DNA of 64,000 nucleotides from Gonocerus acuteangulatus (Eukaryota; Arthropoda; Insecta; Hemiptera; Coreidae), in contig OX328125.1 of the NCBI GenBank assembly GCA_946811695.1, positions 102,073,176-102,137,175 on the forward strand, in the 5' to 3' direction. Each line of letters begins with the position of its first letter. Position 1 is the stretch's first letter. This document shows, piece after piece, positions 1 through 13,964 of the stretch. The position numbers and the translations under genes are program-made. The notes beneath the pieces were generated by a model. It was not told the origin of the DNA. It saw only the letters and a program-made list of their open reading frames with translations, and did not search any database.

Positions 1-649
1 TTTAAATAGGCTTTTGTCCTTATCTAGTTTTCAACTTTCAGCCACAGTTTTCTATTTAAATAGGCTTTTGTCCTTATCTAGTTTTCAACTTTCAGCCACA
101 GTTTTCTATTTAAATAGGCTTTTGTCCTTATCTAGTTTTCAACTTTCAGCCACAGTTTTCTATTTAAATAGGCTTTTGTCCTTATCTAGTTTTCAACTTT
201 CAGCCACAGTTTTCTATTTAAATAGGCTTTTGTCCTTATCTAGTTTTCAACTTTCAGCCACAGTTTTCTATTTAAATAGGCTTTTGTCCTTATCTAGTTT
301 TCAACTTTCAGCCACAGTTTTCTATTTAAATAGGCTTTTGTCCTTATCTAGTTTTCAACTTTCAGCCACAGTTTTCTATTTAAATAGGCTTTTGTCCTTA
401 TCTAGTTTTCAACTTTCAGCCACAGTTTTCTATTTAAATAGGCTTTTGTCCTTATCTAGTTTTCAACTTTCAGCCACAGTTTTCTATTTAAATAGGCTTT
501 TGTCCTTATCTAGTTTTCAACTTTCAGCCACAGTTTTCTATTTAAATAGGCTTTTGTCCTTATCTAGTTTTCAACTTTCAGCCACAGTTTTCTATTTAAA
601 TAGACTTTTGTCCTGATCTAGTTTTCAACTTTCAGCCACAGTTTTCTAT
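1..649. repeat. 54-bp tandem array, 12 copies
   Basis: A 54-bp unit beginning TTTAAATAGGCTTTTGTCC repeats head to tail twelve times. Copies are identical except the last, which has two substitutions near 604 and 615. Because 54 is divisible by three, an 18-residue peptide repeat is open through the array; I regard that as an artefact of the period. The array begins at the window edge, so its true length is unknown. The homogeneity points to recent amplification. Confidence 0.97.
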
Positions 650-1785
650 TTGTGCAGTATGTGAGTTTGTAATTTTTTTATGAATCATATGAAGTCAGAG
701 TATTCAAGTCAAGCGTCTTTTCGTTGCAAGATTCCCTTAAAGTGTACGGCTGTACTGAGGCCTGTAATATGTACATTAGTTAGAATGTTTTGTTGATAAA
801 GGTGCGTATTTCGAATAGAAAGCGAATAAATTATCTAGTCATTACAAAAAGTAAATTTGAATCATTTACTTTGCGTTGAATTTTTGTTAGTGTGTTCCAT
901 ACAGTTCTGCTTTATATATGGTCGTTTCCTCTGATAGTAAACCATAGGGATAATGAATAAAAGAGGGTTCTAAAATGATGATTCCGTCGGCCATATTATC
1001 AGAGAATCGGAGGTCAATACGATCCCAGAGAAACACGAGCCCATTGATAAAGTACAGCTGAGTTCCCTGATAGCATGATTGCTTTTCAATCTCTTATCAT
1101 TGATAACATTCCCCTCCTTCCATTATCGCTCTTTTAGACTTCCACATTGATGAATTTAATTTGCACTTATCATGAAAAGAGCCCATTTGTCTTCTCTTTT
1201 TTATTTTTATTTTTTATTTTAAATCATTATAGTCAGTTGGTATTACAGGACAACATAATGTAAGCGTAGTTCGTTATATATCATCTAAAAGTAATACGGT
1301 TGACATAGCGATGAATAAAAGTCCAGAATGGCTTTTATAGGCGAGATGAGGTGGTTCTGCCAATAATTAGGATTGGATATACAAATCTCACGCTTTTTAC
1401 ATATTCTAACGAGATGTAAGCCATGAATGCACAGTATATGATATATAGTGAAAATCTTACCACAAAACACATATTTACGGAATGCGAGCCTTCGAGGACC
1501 TTCGAAACCATTCATGGTCCTCTCATTGGTATAATCGTAAATCGTGTCAGAAGACACTGAGATTTCACAACAATCTGATAAAAAAAAATATATAAATAAT
1601 ATTGTCCCTACCATGTCAAACTATCGAATATGCAAATCCGAGCAAAATAGAGAACAAATATATTCTATCCATTGATGAAGTAATATATTGAAAAATGGTC
1701 TTATTCGATACTTTATTTAAGGCATTAAAGGCTATTCTAAAGGGGTTAGAGTTGTGACAATTTGCGACAAGCCGTATCATCCACA
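650..1785. other. AT-rich DNA, no gene recognised
   Basis: I see no coding stretch with family features and no structured repeat here. The longest minus-strand frame (1285-1614) has no recognisable domain and low-complexity ends. Confidence 0.6.
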
Positions 1786-1795
1786 ATCCAAAAAA

Positions 1796-1852
1796 AGTCC
1801 GACTCGCAGGAACTGCATCATCTTAGCGCGGTTCCGTTCTTATCTCTAGACT
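1796..1852. repeat. Dispersed repeat end (GACTCGCAGGAACTGC family)
   Basis: The segment GACTCGCAGGAACTGC followed by ATCTTAGCGCGGTTCC recurs at 13858-13915 and 31112-31165, and in diverged reverse form at 4513-4560. In each copy a run of A or T adjoins one side. The GCGCGGTTCC part is the reverse complement of the end of the repeat at 3171-3722 (GGAACCGCGC), so this is probably the terminus of the same transposon superfamily. Confidence 0.6.
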
Positions 1853-1934
1853 CATTTAAAATGATTAAAATAGAAGATGTTATTATTTTGGGTCCACATT
1901 TCTAGAAAGCATGAAGATTAGATAGTTAGCCGTC

Positions 1935-2060
1935 GAGGTGATAAGTAAAGATGGAATGGTTGGGATTCGGCTAAATAAACCTCAATAAGATTTTTGTTAA
2001 AAAATCTATATTTAGGACGTTTTGGCTAGTCAGTGGTAGCCTTCGTCAGCAATGAAAGTG
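1935..2060. repeat. Diverged copy of a foldback-type repeat
   Basis: GGTTGGGATTCGGCTA and the following ATCTATATTTAGGACGTTTTGG match the arms of the palindromes at 19935-20042 and 28196-28434. Here only one arm is clear. Confidence 0.4.
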
Positions 2061-2149
2061 CCGGGAGGTAGAGGAGGACCAAAGTTGACAGTTCCATCTT
2101 TACTCTCAAGAAAGGTGTTATTTACAATCTTACCTGGGTGGGTCCCCGC

Positions 2150-3722
<1,573 letters not shown>

Positions 3723-3874
3723 TCGAATCTGAAAACGAGACTTTGCGTATTCGATAGTTTGACATGGCAGGGACGATATAACTAACATTAAAAGGAGAAA
3801 GATAGGATGGTTTATGTTTATATGTGTATGTATATAATAATTTTTTTACGAAGAATATTTTATCATTTATTAAT

Positions 3875-3877
<3 letters not shown>

Positions 3878-3962
<85 letters not shown>

Positions 3963-3999
3963 GTATATATATATATGTGTGTGTGTGTGTGTATATATA
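3878..3999. repeat. (TA)n/(TG)n compound microsatellite
   Basis: Long TA run followed by TG dinucleotides around 3978-3992. Open frames across it encode only Ile-Tyr repeats. Confidence 0.95.
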
Positions 4000-5403
4000 T
4001 AGGGGCTTAGTTTTATTCTTTATGTCATGTAACACAAAAACCTCTTAAACCCCGAACGTTTAAGCTAACATTACACATTAAAAATATGACTGAACAATAT
4101 GTACTTTATTAAAAAAGGATACGTCTATATATTTATTAAAATGCCTCTCTTTTAAACTACCTCGGTGGGTTACTTCACCTCCTCCTACATGGCGGCATAT
4201 AGGAAGAGATTAAACTACCTATTCATGAAAACAGTAATTACCTCTCAAATCATAATGAACCCAATAATCAGTCACCTACCGAGAACGAAACGCAAAGGGA
4301 AATAAGGTAACTCTGAACATATTTTTTCTACTATTCAGAAATTCCAACAAGAATAAGAGAGATTCGTTGCGAAAATCTGTCCATTTGGAGAGGATGGGAG
4401 GTTACTTGAAAACCACTTTTTTTTTGGACCTCAGTGGCACTACTACAAAATATAAACAAATCGTATGTGCGAGGCGTTTAGTATAAAACTCAGCTCAATC
4501 TATGGATATAAGATCAGAACCGCACTGAAATGACGCAGTTCCTGAAAGTTGGACTTTTTTTTATGATTGTACTTTTTAGCTCGTATTATTCCACTCCTTT
4601 AAAGCAGCCTAAAACTTGGGAAACAAAGGGATTGAAATATGTACGCTTTCTCTGCCTTATGCCTACGTAGTATTTTTAAGCCTAAAATAACATTATAAAT
4701 TGTAGCTCTTGCAAAAATAGCAAGAAATTAGAGACAAGTGTGTTTATATCCTAAACTCACCAAAATAGACTTCGAATAACCTTTAAATGGAAATTCGCCA
4801 AGTTGAAACAGTTTCGTTTAAAGCAAAAAGTAGGAATTTTTTGCATAAAGCTCATATATTTAAAATTTTAATAAATCTCCACCTCTTTCCGGTATAATAT
4901 CTGCCGGGTGATAACAAGGCAGAGGTAAAGGTATGTGAAAATGGGCCTTCCATTAAATACCATTTCTCTTTGGGATCGTCTCAAACTTTTTTCATCATCT
5001 CTCCCTTTGTCATTTTCATGTCAACTTCAGTACTGCGTTCCCTTAACCATTGTACAGTAGACCGTTTTTTACGTGTAATATGCCTGTCGTTCAGTTTTTG
5101 TAAGCACTTTTGTAATATATACTGTATATTGTTGTTCCATAATTTGGAGAGAGGATATGGTTTATTGTGTGTTTAGATATTTAGTGAAAAAATAGAAAAT
5201 TGTGGATCTCAGATTCTGAGGTTGATTAAAAAAAATTAGTAATTTATTGAGAAGAAATCATATTTTTCGTTATAAGATTATTCCTTTTACCTATTAGCTT
5301 CAAAGAACCCCTTTCTACTTCTCTGAAACAGAATATATAAACTTTTAGTTATTCTAAAATATTAAACAATATATACTTCACTTCCTTCTTGGTTTCTTCA
5401 AAG
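4000..5403. other. AT-rich DNA, no gene recognised
   Basis: No coding domain or RNA gene was recognised. 4513-4560 contains a diverged reverse copy of the GACTCGCAGGAACTGC repeat end (seen as GCAGTTCCTGAAAGTTGGAC). Confidence 0.55.
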
Positions 5404-5663
5404 CAGGGGCCTATAAGCAGGGGTCTATAAGTAGGGGCCTATAAGCAGGGGCCTATAAGCAGGGGCCTATAAGCAGGGGCCTATAAGCAGGGGCCTATAA
5501 GAAGGGGTCTATAAGTAGGGGCCTACAAGCAGGGGCCTATAAGCAGGGGTCTATAAGTAGGGGCCTATAAGCAGGGGCCTATTAGCAGGGGCCTATAAGC
5601 AGGGGCCTATAAGCAGGGGTCTATAAGTAGGGGCCTATAAGCAGGGTCCTATAAGGCAGTAAG
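5404..5663. repeat. 14-bp minisatellite (CAGGGGCCTATAAG)n
   Basis: About 18 head-to-tail copies of CAGGGGCCTATAAG, with recurring variants (GGGTCTATAAGT, GGCCTACAAG). The TCTATAAGTA variant recurs at intervals, which suggests multi-unit duplication. It is notably GC-richer than its surroundings. Confidence 0.95.
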
Positions 5664-5689
5664 CGGTTCGTTTTCAACTACTTTATATG

Positions 5690-5785
5690 GTATGCATGAC
5701 ATGATTCGTGCCTTCGCGTCGCACCTCTTCCGAAATGTTTTATGTTTTTACTTTGAACCTCTTCAGGAAATTTCCTTGTTAGCCT
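5690..5785. repeat. Diverged retroelement-terminus-like segment
   Basis: GACATGATTCGTGCCTTCGC and the following CACCTCTTC and CTTCAGG resemble the arm of the palindrome at 15039-15334 (ACATGTTTCGTGCC). I infer an old related terminus. The overlapping 78-codon frame has no recognisable domain. Confidence 0.35.
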
Positions 5786-5977
5786 ATTTGCTGCTGAGCA
5801 TTACAAGGATTGACTTTGATTGGGTGCTAAATGGCTGGTGCCTAAATAATCACACAGTCGTGAGTTATTTTTGTAAAATAACAAAAAATGGTCTGAAGTC
5901 TAACGGTCATACAGTTGGCATTGTTTGAAAAGGATGTGCCTATAATATCTACTGGCATCACTGAGATTCTGGGAACA

Positions 5978-6050
5978 AGGTTAGCTCAGTGGTAGAGCTC
6001 TGGACCCATATGCTGGAAGACCTGAGTTCAAATCCCGAGCAAGCTAAAGA
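5978..6050 (+). repeat. tRNA-like sequence with A and B boxes (SINE head or tRNA pseudogene)
   Basis: TTAGCTCAGTGGTAGAGC matches a pol III A box and D arm, and GAGTTCAAATCCC matches a B box and T arm at the expected spacing. The anticodon loop would read CCCATAT. The acceptor ends do not pair and the T stem is poor, so this is not a functional tRNA by eye. The downstream sequence could be the body of a SINE. Confidence 0.55.
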
Positions 6051-6059
6051 TTTTTATAT

Positions 6060-7210
6060 TCTAGTGTCTTCTTTCATGGATTGAATTTGGACTCCCTGGC
6101 CGTCCCTAGGCCAACATTATCTCCCTAGTGTGCCGTATAGTCATGAATCAGATACCTCTATAGTATCTGCCACTATAACTGAGATTCTATTAGAGTCCGC
6201 TAGATGTAGGCTCTGACGCACATAAATTATGAGGGCATCAGTTGATCAGAACGTGTGTTAGTAGCATCTTCAGGCGCGTCGCATAGTGATGGCACACGAT
6301 TTTGGCTAAAAAAACCTCTAGGTACTTCAAAATTTCTGATTTTGGTATCATTTTGGAAGTATGTTTTTGTGCTGGGTCGAATAAAACCACTACCAATTCG
6401 ATAGAATAATTATTTTAAAAGATAAAGGGGTTTTATGTTAAGAAAACCTGGAAAACAGCAAGTATTCAATTTAAAAAAGTCATATTTTCTTCAATCGATG
6501 GAGAGATGTGTAATTCGAAATGTATTTTTGTGTGCTGAGCCGAATAAATTAACAACCAATGTAATACTGTTAACTGTTATTCCTCCTGTTCCTCATTAAT
6601 AAAATTTGTACGTATAATGAATAAATTTAACACTTTCATACGAGATAGTAGATGCGTCCCACTATTAATATTCAGTTTCTTGCTAGAACATAATGATAAA
6701 CAACTCATTGCAGAAAATAATAATGGTGAATTAGTTTTCCGAAAAATAACGGCATTGCTATATAAAACCTTCATTTTATTAGGCTGTACGGCCGATTATC
6801 GTGGCGAAATTTATAGAACAGCAACTTCAAAACATGCACTTTTTTGGAAATACCAATCAAAAAGAAAAATAGAAGTACAACATTTTTAATGGAAGTTATA
6901 TAATTATAAAGTTATAAAATTAATTCATACTTTTTGCTTCTATAGGTCCGTCAGGAGTTAATGTTTATGAAATTGCCTAATCCGCAAGTAGATTGAAAGT
7001 TCCCCTAAATCCTGAAATAACTCCTTAACATATTCAGTTTGCCTAATGTTGAGAGAATATAAAACTTCTCTCTTTAGAGTCTAGCGTCTATCTTAAAGTG
7101 CTTAAGGCAGAGAGTATAGAACTTAGAAAATATAATGGTCTAAATGCTTTATAACTTAGGAAGGATGAGTCCTTGAGGATTCGCCCTTAAAATGATCATC
7201 GTGCGTATGT
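6060..7210. other. AT-rich DNA, no gene recognised
   Basis: A 90-codon frame (6617-6889, plus strand) is not low complexity, but I cannot place it in a family. Nothing around it suggests a gene model. Confidence 0.5.
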
Positions 7211-7214
7211 ATAT

Positions 7215-8239
7215 ACAGGGTGTCCCACATTGAGATGTCATAATTTTAAGGGTTTATTTTGCACCTCATTTGTAGTTCAGGGACGCAGAAACGAGCGTCC
7301 TATCTCAACATGTAGCAGAGCTATTCAAACTTTTGTCTATTTACAAAACTATTGGGTTTTCTTATGAAAAACTATGTTTTCCGGATTTCTAGTCTATGTA
7401 TCGTAAATGACGACCAAATTTTTAGAATCTACATTAAATTTCCAATAAGAAACACCAGTTATTGAAATGTTGTCATGTAAATTAGGAGCTACACTAAGAG
7501 CCATAGAGTTGTGAACTATTGTTATTAGGGTTTTCTTAACTCATTCAATATTTTCTTACTCAGCTATTTGTAGGCTTAGAGGTTTGCCTCCGCCTCAAAA
7601 GTTGCCTTATTTTATTATAAGCTTTAAAATGGTATCCTATTGTTTCAAAAACAAAAATGATTTAAGTCTATTTTTTGCTGATTTCTTAGTCAAAACCGAT
7701 ACATTTGCTGTAGCCTGAAGAAGCCATCTCAACACATTATTTAATTTCTCGCGAATATGGTGATGTCCCATCCTTCCAACATTACGTATACACACTTTTT
7801 GCTCTCATTAAGGATTACGGGACATCTTGGAAAGAGTGAAATATGACAGAAGAACATTTTGGAAATAATCACAATTATTGTTAACATAATAAATACATTT
7901 GTTATATTTCTATGCTTTCAGAGTCTTGTTTTATGAAATTTATATTTTTAAAAGTAGTGTAATAGTATTTTTTTCATTTAAATCTATTTTTTTTCGCTAA
8001 ATATTTGCAGGAGAGAGTTTTTTCAATACAATTTATAATGAATAACCCAGTTACTTATAAGCAATAACGTATAAGCAGAAATTTCTGCATATAAGTTATT
8101 GCTAGTTTTGAAAATAGACAACAGTTTGAATAGCTCTGCTACATGTTCAGATAGGACGCTCATTTCTGCGTCCCTGAACCACAAATGAGGTGTAGAATAA
8201 AGCCTTAAAATTATGACATCTCAATGTGGGACACCCTGT
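7215..8239. mobile_element. Non-autonomous DNA element with long terminal inverted repeats
   Basis: The left end ACAGGGTGTCCCACATTGAG is exactly reversed at the right end (CTCAATGTGGGACACCCTGT). The inverted repeat extends about 140 bp on each side with scattered changes, and the total length is about 1.02 kb. No transposase is visible. I could not define a clean target duplication. The right half recurs, inverted, at 25092-25690. Confidence 0.85.
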
Positions 8240-8268
8240 TTACACATATCACATGTAATCATACCCAT

Positions 8269-8319
<51 letters not shown>

Positions 8320-8935
8320 ATATCGTATTTATCTTTTCTTTAATACACTAATAAACGTATTTATATTCAACTGTTAGAATTGATTTGATGTATTCTTAGG
8401 CTGCTATAGATTTTTTAAATATTCTCTTTCAAAGAGAATGTAATAATGATTTTCTCTCTGAGGAAAGAAGAGCGGAATAATTTGTATCTTTTTGAGGCCT
8501 TTGATAAATACTCCAGAAATACATTATTGAGTTTGCTTGTGCATAAAGAGATTTAAACCGCTGGAGAAAATTAAGGTATTTAGGTATGTGTGACAGGCCG
8601 AAGCCTCAGGAAGGTATAAAAGGTTGCCGGGGGAAAAATATTGTGAGGGTGTCTCTACAAATAGAAGACAGCTACTCTGGGGCTGGTTTTACTGCGCCTT
8701 CCGATCTGATGGAATACTAAACCAGCCAGACAGGGATTGACTCATTTCTCTACTGGCTTTTATATTTCAACAATATTTACGGATCATCTGGCAAGTTCAC
8801 TGATTAATCCTATAATCCAGGAGAGATTAACCATTTACTGTATATTCTTACTAAATATAAGAGGAAAATTTAGTAAATTGTTCTTCTACAATTTCACGAT
8901 TTTCATCAATTCTACCTGAATAACTAGATAAATGT
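8240..8935. repeat. Companion repeat with imperfect hairpin, copy 1
   Basis: This 0.7-kb sequence recurs in reverse at 24386-25090 and again, partly, at 25687-26130. It contains a (TA)n tract at 8277-8317 and an imperfect hairpin near 8680-8735 built from GGCTGGTTT and AAACCAGCC. A 60-codon frame at 8737-8919 is shared with the 24.4-kb copy only because the DNA is repeated. Confidence 0.8.
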
Positions 8936-9252
8936 ATTAGTCAAATTTAGGAAATTCTAGAAATAAGCTGAATGTCGATAATACTTCACTGTACACTTTA
9001 AAATATTTATTCCTCTTCTCTATATGTTTTGCGTGCTATTTTTCTATATAGTGGAACAGCAGGGCCATGTAGAGACTCTCGAAGAAGTATATAATACATT
9101 AAGGGACGAAAAGGGCGCGAAATATATAGGAAAGAGACATAAATATTTTGAAAGTTTATGGTAAATTATTATTGAATTTTTTTCAACTTCATCTTTTCTT
9201 CATCCATCCTACCGATCAAACACTGAATCTCCCAAAACTGTGACTGCAAGAA
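8936..9252. other. AT-rich DNA, nothing recognised
   Basis: No repeat family, RNA gene or coding domain was recognised. Confidence 0.55.
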
Positions 9253-9260
9253 ATTACCTC

Positions 9261-9291
<31 letters not shown>

Positions 9292-9432
9292 TTTTTTAAC
9301 GGTGCATCGACATCTAGGCTATTGGCGCCGAAATCCAGGGTGTAGCGAGGAATTTTCCCAACGTGAGATTAGGAAATTCCTGCCGCCAATGGGAATCGAA
9401 CCCATCTACTGCATATGAATCTAAGGCGTTAT
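9253..9432 (-). mobile_element. tRNA-derived SINE, copy 1 (minus strand)
   Basis: On the plus strand a long T run (the A tail of the minus-strand element) is followed by a body containing GGCTATTGGCGCCG and CCAGGGTGTAGC, then a tRNA-like head with GGAATCGAACCC, the reverse complement of a B box. The same architecture is at 49553-49745, where the head is better preserved. Confidence 0.8.
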
Positions 9433-9977
9433 CTATTCTCTATATATTATCTATTCGAACTTATCTATTCTCTTAAGAACGCGTGATATGTTTAAACAAT
9501 TGTTAAAAAATATAGACAAAATTTATGTTGAATATCGTAGACCTTGAAATATTCTCGATGGTGAGTTTTGTAACATATTCTATTGCAACACGTATTATAA
9601 ACATGCACTTAGTTATTAAATTGTTCATTTTATTCATTTTCTTCGAAATCCAGTTTTACGTTTGTTGTTTTGGGTAACAGTGGTTATTTATGTATTTAAA
9701 AAAATGATGTATTGTCAGCTAAAATGTTTATTGAACAATTTTTTGTCAGTGACGAATAAATGACGAAAGAGTAAAAAAAAAAAAAAAAACATTAATTCTC
9801 CTTTTTAATGGGATAATGTATAACCTCTATAATAATAATAAAAAATTATATTTGTGAATATCTTTTTCCTTTTCATAATATTCCACTTTGTGCGAAACGG
9901 CATATTTCTTTGAATAATAGGTAATTTATTGTAACAATTTAGGATTTTTTTCAGATCATTTGTATTTTTTTTACGCA
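9433..9977. other. AT-rich DNA, nothing recognised
   Basis: Contains an A-run near 9773-9788; otherwise unassigned. Confidence 0.5.
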
Positions 9978-10631
9978 TCTATATATATAAAAATCACGTG
10001 TCTGTCTGTTTTTCTGTTTGTTTGTTCCTTATACAAATCCACACCGTTTGACCGTTTTTGATCAAACTTGGAATAATGGAGAAATCTCCTAGGCTAGGTC
10101 AAAAAAATCTACCAGCTGTCTGTCTGTATGTTTGTCCCTTATACAAATCCATACCGTTCGTCCGATTTTGACTAAACTCGGTACACATGTAGATCTTAAT
10201 CTGGGGAGTGTCGTAGGCTAAGTCAAAAACGTCTTATAGCTGTCTGTCTGTATGTTTGTCCCTTATACAAATCCACACCGTTCGTCCGATTTTGACTAAA
10301 CTCGGTACACATGTAGATCTTAATCTTGGGAGTCTCGTAGGTTAAGTCAAAAACGTCTACCAGCTGCTGTCTGTATGTTGTTGTTTTTTTTATAAAAATC
10401 CACACCGTTAGACCGATTTTTACCAAACTTGGCATAAATGTATGTCTTGATACGGGGGGTGTTATAGGTTATGTCAAAGTCGTCTAGGACTCAGAGTTGG
10501 GAGGTCACAGTTTCGAAACCGTTACAGATTCGTGTTATTAGATTTTAATAATACTTATTTGGTTTCTGATTTATTTAGGCTTTTCTATATGTAGAAAGTA
10601 GGTGTAGCATGGCACGCCAGGTAACAGCTAG
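9978..10631 (+). mobile_element. Helitron-like non-autonomous element, copy A
   Basis: Begins TCTATATATATAAAAATCAC after A and ends GGTAACAGCTAG before T, matching the 5'-TC...CTRR-3' rule and A/T target of Helitrons. A short palindrome (GGCACGCC) lies just before the end. The body has about three repeats of a module with CCACACCGTT and CGATTTTGAC. Related copies are at 13965-14568, 35708-36270 and 63191-63472. There is no Rep/helicase ORF. Confidence 0.65.
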
Positions 10632-11905
10632 TATATTATATTTTTTCTGACTTTTTTTTATCTATCGAAGTGTTGTAATAAAAAATGTCATCAATATTGG
10701 TTGATAAATAAAGATGATATGAAAAAAAAAATTTGACCGGATGTTCAGTTCGCCTTTCGTATCCGGAACATCTCACAAACACCCCCCCCCCCCATGGTAC
10801 ATGGTGGGGCAAGCCCACCAATGATTCCAACAAAAAAGTAATCATATAATTATTTAGAAGATAGCATATTATTGTTTTTATGAGAACAATGTCGCCTAAT
10901 GTGGTCAGCTACCAGTCTGATTGGCCTACTACTATATTAGCATAGTATACTTACATAAACATACACCCACAGAAGTACTCATAAATGCACAAATTTGTTC
11001 CTTACCCTACTCTCCCCTTTTTAATTTTAATTGTATAATTTATATTTTTGTAAACAGAGAATCTCAAGGTTTTCCGACTGGATACCAGATTTTGGAACTC
11101 TGTCCCTCTGGTCATAGATTTTCCTCTTGTTTATTTGTTAATTAAACATACCTCAGTTTCCTTAAAGTTCCCATAGCTCTTCCTTGAACTCTCAAATAGT
11201 GCTTCTCGACCGAGGCACTTGAAGGTCTAGGGTTCGTCTCTCCAATTTCCTCCTCAAGTACTTGAAATTCTAGAAATAGAACTCAATCGCCTTTTCATTG
11301 TCAATATTGTAAATAAAATATTCTCTCTATGCTGTATGTAAATAATAATAATAAAAACATGAATAATTTATATTCTCAAAGATGATGGATATTTATGGAA
11401 GGCGCCAAATTAAAAAGAGTATAGGAACAAAAAAGAAGATCGAAGTTGAAACGAAAGCTATCAAAAAATCAGACCATTAATTACTAGAAATAAACTGTGA
11501 TTTTGCCCCTCATAGAGTTTACGCTATGCCTGGTGATGGTCCATCCGAGGTAATAATATCCCGAACCCTTGCACAGCCTCCTCACCCATCAGCATCCCCA
11601 GTCAGAACACCTCTTGGTCATGCTCGCAAATATAATGGGTGTTTCTAAATGAAATCTTGGAAACACAAATTTTAACGTCTATTTATTATTGACAACAAAT
11701 TTTAACCTGTACTGGTTGCAGGTAACCTATAGATAACGGGTTATCTGTATGTTCCGGGGCGCCCATTATTTCTTGATTACTTGTCAATTGATGAATAGCT
11801 TATAGTATGACGGGAACTGTGTTACAATAAACTGCACAAAATTATGTAGTAGCGTTAATTTTGATGATACATTATTTAACGCAATAAAATAACTACTTAT
11901 CTGCC
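10632..11905. other. AT-rich DNA, no gene recognised
   Basis: A C-run at about 10780-10790 is the only marked feature. The part near 11640-11900 may belong to the Helitron-like sequence that ends at 11931, but I cannot find its 5' end. Confidence 0.5.
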
Positions 11906-11931
11906 GTGACGAAGCACAGGTCGTTAGCTAG
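11902..11931 (+). mobile_element. Helitron 3' terminus (hairpin plus CTAG)
   Basis: GCCGTGACGAAGCACAGG forms a slightly decayed stem (CCGTG with CACAGG) followed after eight bases by CTAG and a T, the usual 3' signature of insect Helitrons. The 5' partner was not identified. Confidence 0.55.
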
Positions 11932-11939
11932 TAACTGAT

Positions 11940-12649
11940 AATAGCATATTACTGTTATTGCACACACGGTTTGCAGGCTATCTTGAATAGGTTCAATTAC
12001 TAAGGCAAGATGTTTTATTGAGAAAATGACAAAAAGGCAATGATAAGATATGTAAATATTTTCCATTTAGTGAAAAATGACACAAATGAAAATTTTAAAA
12101 ATAAATGCGAACCACAATTTCCTGTTTCTTGCTAAAAACAAAAGGTTACTATTAAAGCTTGCATGCGACGACCATTCCATGAGAGCCCTAAATATAATGT
12201 TCTTGCCGTGAGAGACTACTTCCACCGACCCCGATACTAAAGCATCTCTCGAGCGAACTTTAATTAAGATAATGCATTTCTCGCTTAAAGCAGGATCGCG
12301 TGATCCACTAGAGTAGTTAATGCTCCCAGGTTACGAGCAATAAACCGGCGGCCGTTGCATCAGAAGCGAGAAAATTACAAGATAAAAGTTCGGCCGATGC
12401 CGTTAAAACTTCGTCAGTTTCCCCTTTTTACGAGATATTTTACCTTTGCACAATAGAATACCTCTGGAAATAGTCTCTGAGGTATTTCATTCCCCTGAAG
12501 TCCGCTAACGAGCAAATCTAATTACAGCTTGAAAAGGCAATATAGATATATTTCAGGCCATTAATATTTTTATTACACTTGTGAATTTCATTGCTATAAG
12601 TTAATTTATTTCTAGCCGAACGATCTTCTTCTTCTGTCGTTAAATTTTT

Positions 12650-12650
<1 letters not shown>
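11940..12650. other. Moderately AT-rich DNA, no gene recognised
   Basis: The stretch at 12180-12480 is less AT-rich and non-repetitive within this window, but it has no open frame with recognisable features. Confidence 0.45.

Positions 12651-12652
<2 letters not shown>

Positions 12653-12711
<59 letters not shown>
12653..12711. repeat. (TA)n microsatellite
   Basis: About 58 bp of uninterrupted TA. Confidence 0.95.
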
Positions 12712-12714
<3 letters not shown>

Positions 12715-12830
12715 AATAGAAACACCAACAACTTCAGGTCTCCACCACAAATGATTTATTTTATTGTCAAAGCATGCTTTCAGAGACTACAGCTCCATCA
12801 TCAGTGCTTCTACAGCATCGAAAAAATACA
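12712..12830 (-). mobile_element. Penelope-like-type terminus (tentative)
   Basis: Read on the minus strand, CACTGATGATGGAGCTGTAG is followed by AAGCATGCTTTGACAATAAA and a 3' TA tract. This kind of GATGATG plus AATAAA sequence is common near the ends of Penelope-like elements. No RT is present, so the assignment is by resemblance only. Confidence 0.35.
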
Positions 12831-12976
12831 CATAATATATAATATTTTTAAACAAGGAGACAAGTTTATCAAGTAATAAAACCTTTAGAACAGTCATATA
12901 ACATTAAAAAAAACAAAGAATAAAAAAACAACAAATTAATTAATTAAATTATCTTCTCTGAAATTTTTTTTTAAAA

Positions 12977-13638
12977 AAAAGCTCACTTATACCAATTCCA
13001 TTCAGAGCTTCTACATTAATACAAATTATTAATCCCTAATGCTTTAATCCCTTCGAGTCAAAAAGCTCACTTATACCAATTCCATTCAGAGCTTCTACAT
13101 TAATACAAATTATTAATCCCTAATGCTTTAATCCCTTCGAGTCAAAAAGCTCACTTATACCAATTCCATTCAGAGCTTCTACATTAATACAAATTATTAA
13201 TCCCCAATGCTTTAATCCCTTCGAGTCAAAAAGCTCACTTATACCAATTCCATTCAGAGCTTCTACATTAATACAAATTATTAATCCCTAATGCTTTAAT
13301 CCCTTCGAGTCAAAAAGCTCACTTATACCAATTCCATTCAGAGCTTCTACATTAATACAAATTATTAATCCCTAATGCTTTAATCCCTTCGAGTCAAAAA
13401 GCTCACTTATACCAATTCCATTCAGAGCTTCTACATTAATACAAATTATTAATCCCCAATGCTTTAATCCCTTCAAGTCAAAAAGCTCACTTATACCAAT
13501 TCCATTCAGAGCTTCTACATTAATACAAATTATTAATCCCTAATGCTTTAATCCCTTCGAGTCAAAAAGCTCACTTATACCAATTCCATTCAGAGCTTCT
13601 ACATTAATACAAATTATTAATCCCTAATGCTTTAATAC
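12977..13638. repeat. 84-bp tandem array, 8 copies
   Basis: Units begin at 12981, 13065, 13149, 13233, 13317, 13401, 13485 and 13569, each starting GCTCACTTATACCAATTCC. They are nearly identical; two copies share the variant CCCCAATGC. The last unit is cut short. The near-identity suggests recent expansion. Confidence 0.97.
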
Positions 13639-13850
13639 AAAAAGTACACTTTTATTTTTTTTAAACATAACAAGTACACGATTTGCTCATACTAAAATAA
13701 TGTTATTTTACATGTGGTAATTTTAATTTGGGATGTTTGACTTACAAGCCCTATTTATTGAAAATCGTATCAAAAATAAATTGGCTTGATGAGTGGTATC
13801 AGTCTATTGCCCGTATTTATAGCCAGTTTATAGCCCATTTTAATAAAAAA

Positions 13851-13915
13851 AAAAGCCCGACTCGCAGGAACTGCGTCATCTTAGCGTGGTTCTGTTCATA
13901 TCTCTAGAGCCATTA
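13851..13915. repeat. Dispersed repeat end, copy 2
   Basis: Contains GACTCGCAGGAACTGC and ATCTTAGCGTGGTTC after an A-run, as at 1796 and 31112. Confidence 0.6.
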
Positions 13916-13964
13916 GTAAACGAATAGGAGCAAATATTGTTGTGGTTTGATCTTTCGTGAAAAT

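Noticed and set aside
14..616. 200-codon open frame with an 18-residue peptide repeat
   Set aside because: It is the translation of a 54-bp array whose period is a multiple of three; no start context, composition or homologue suggests a protein.
1285..1614. 109-codon frame on the minus strand
   Set aside because: No domain, no gene context, low-complexity N-terminus.
5978..6050. Functional tRNA gene
   Set aside because: A and B boxes are present, but the acceptor and T stems do not pair.
10780..10791. C-run as a regulatory motif
   Set aside because: Homopolymer runs occur many times in the window within repeats; no supporting context.
12977..13638. Possible CRISPR array
   Set aside because: Units are contiguous 84-bp copies with no unique spacers, and the genome is eukaryotic. 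The same applies to 5404-5663 and 50820-53784.
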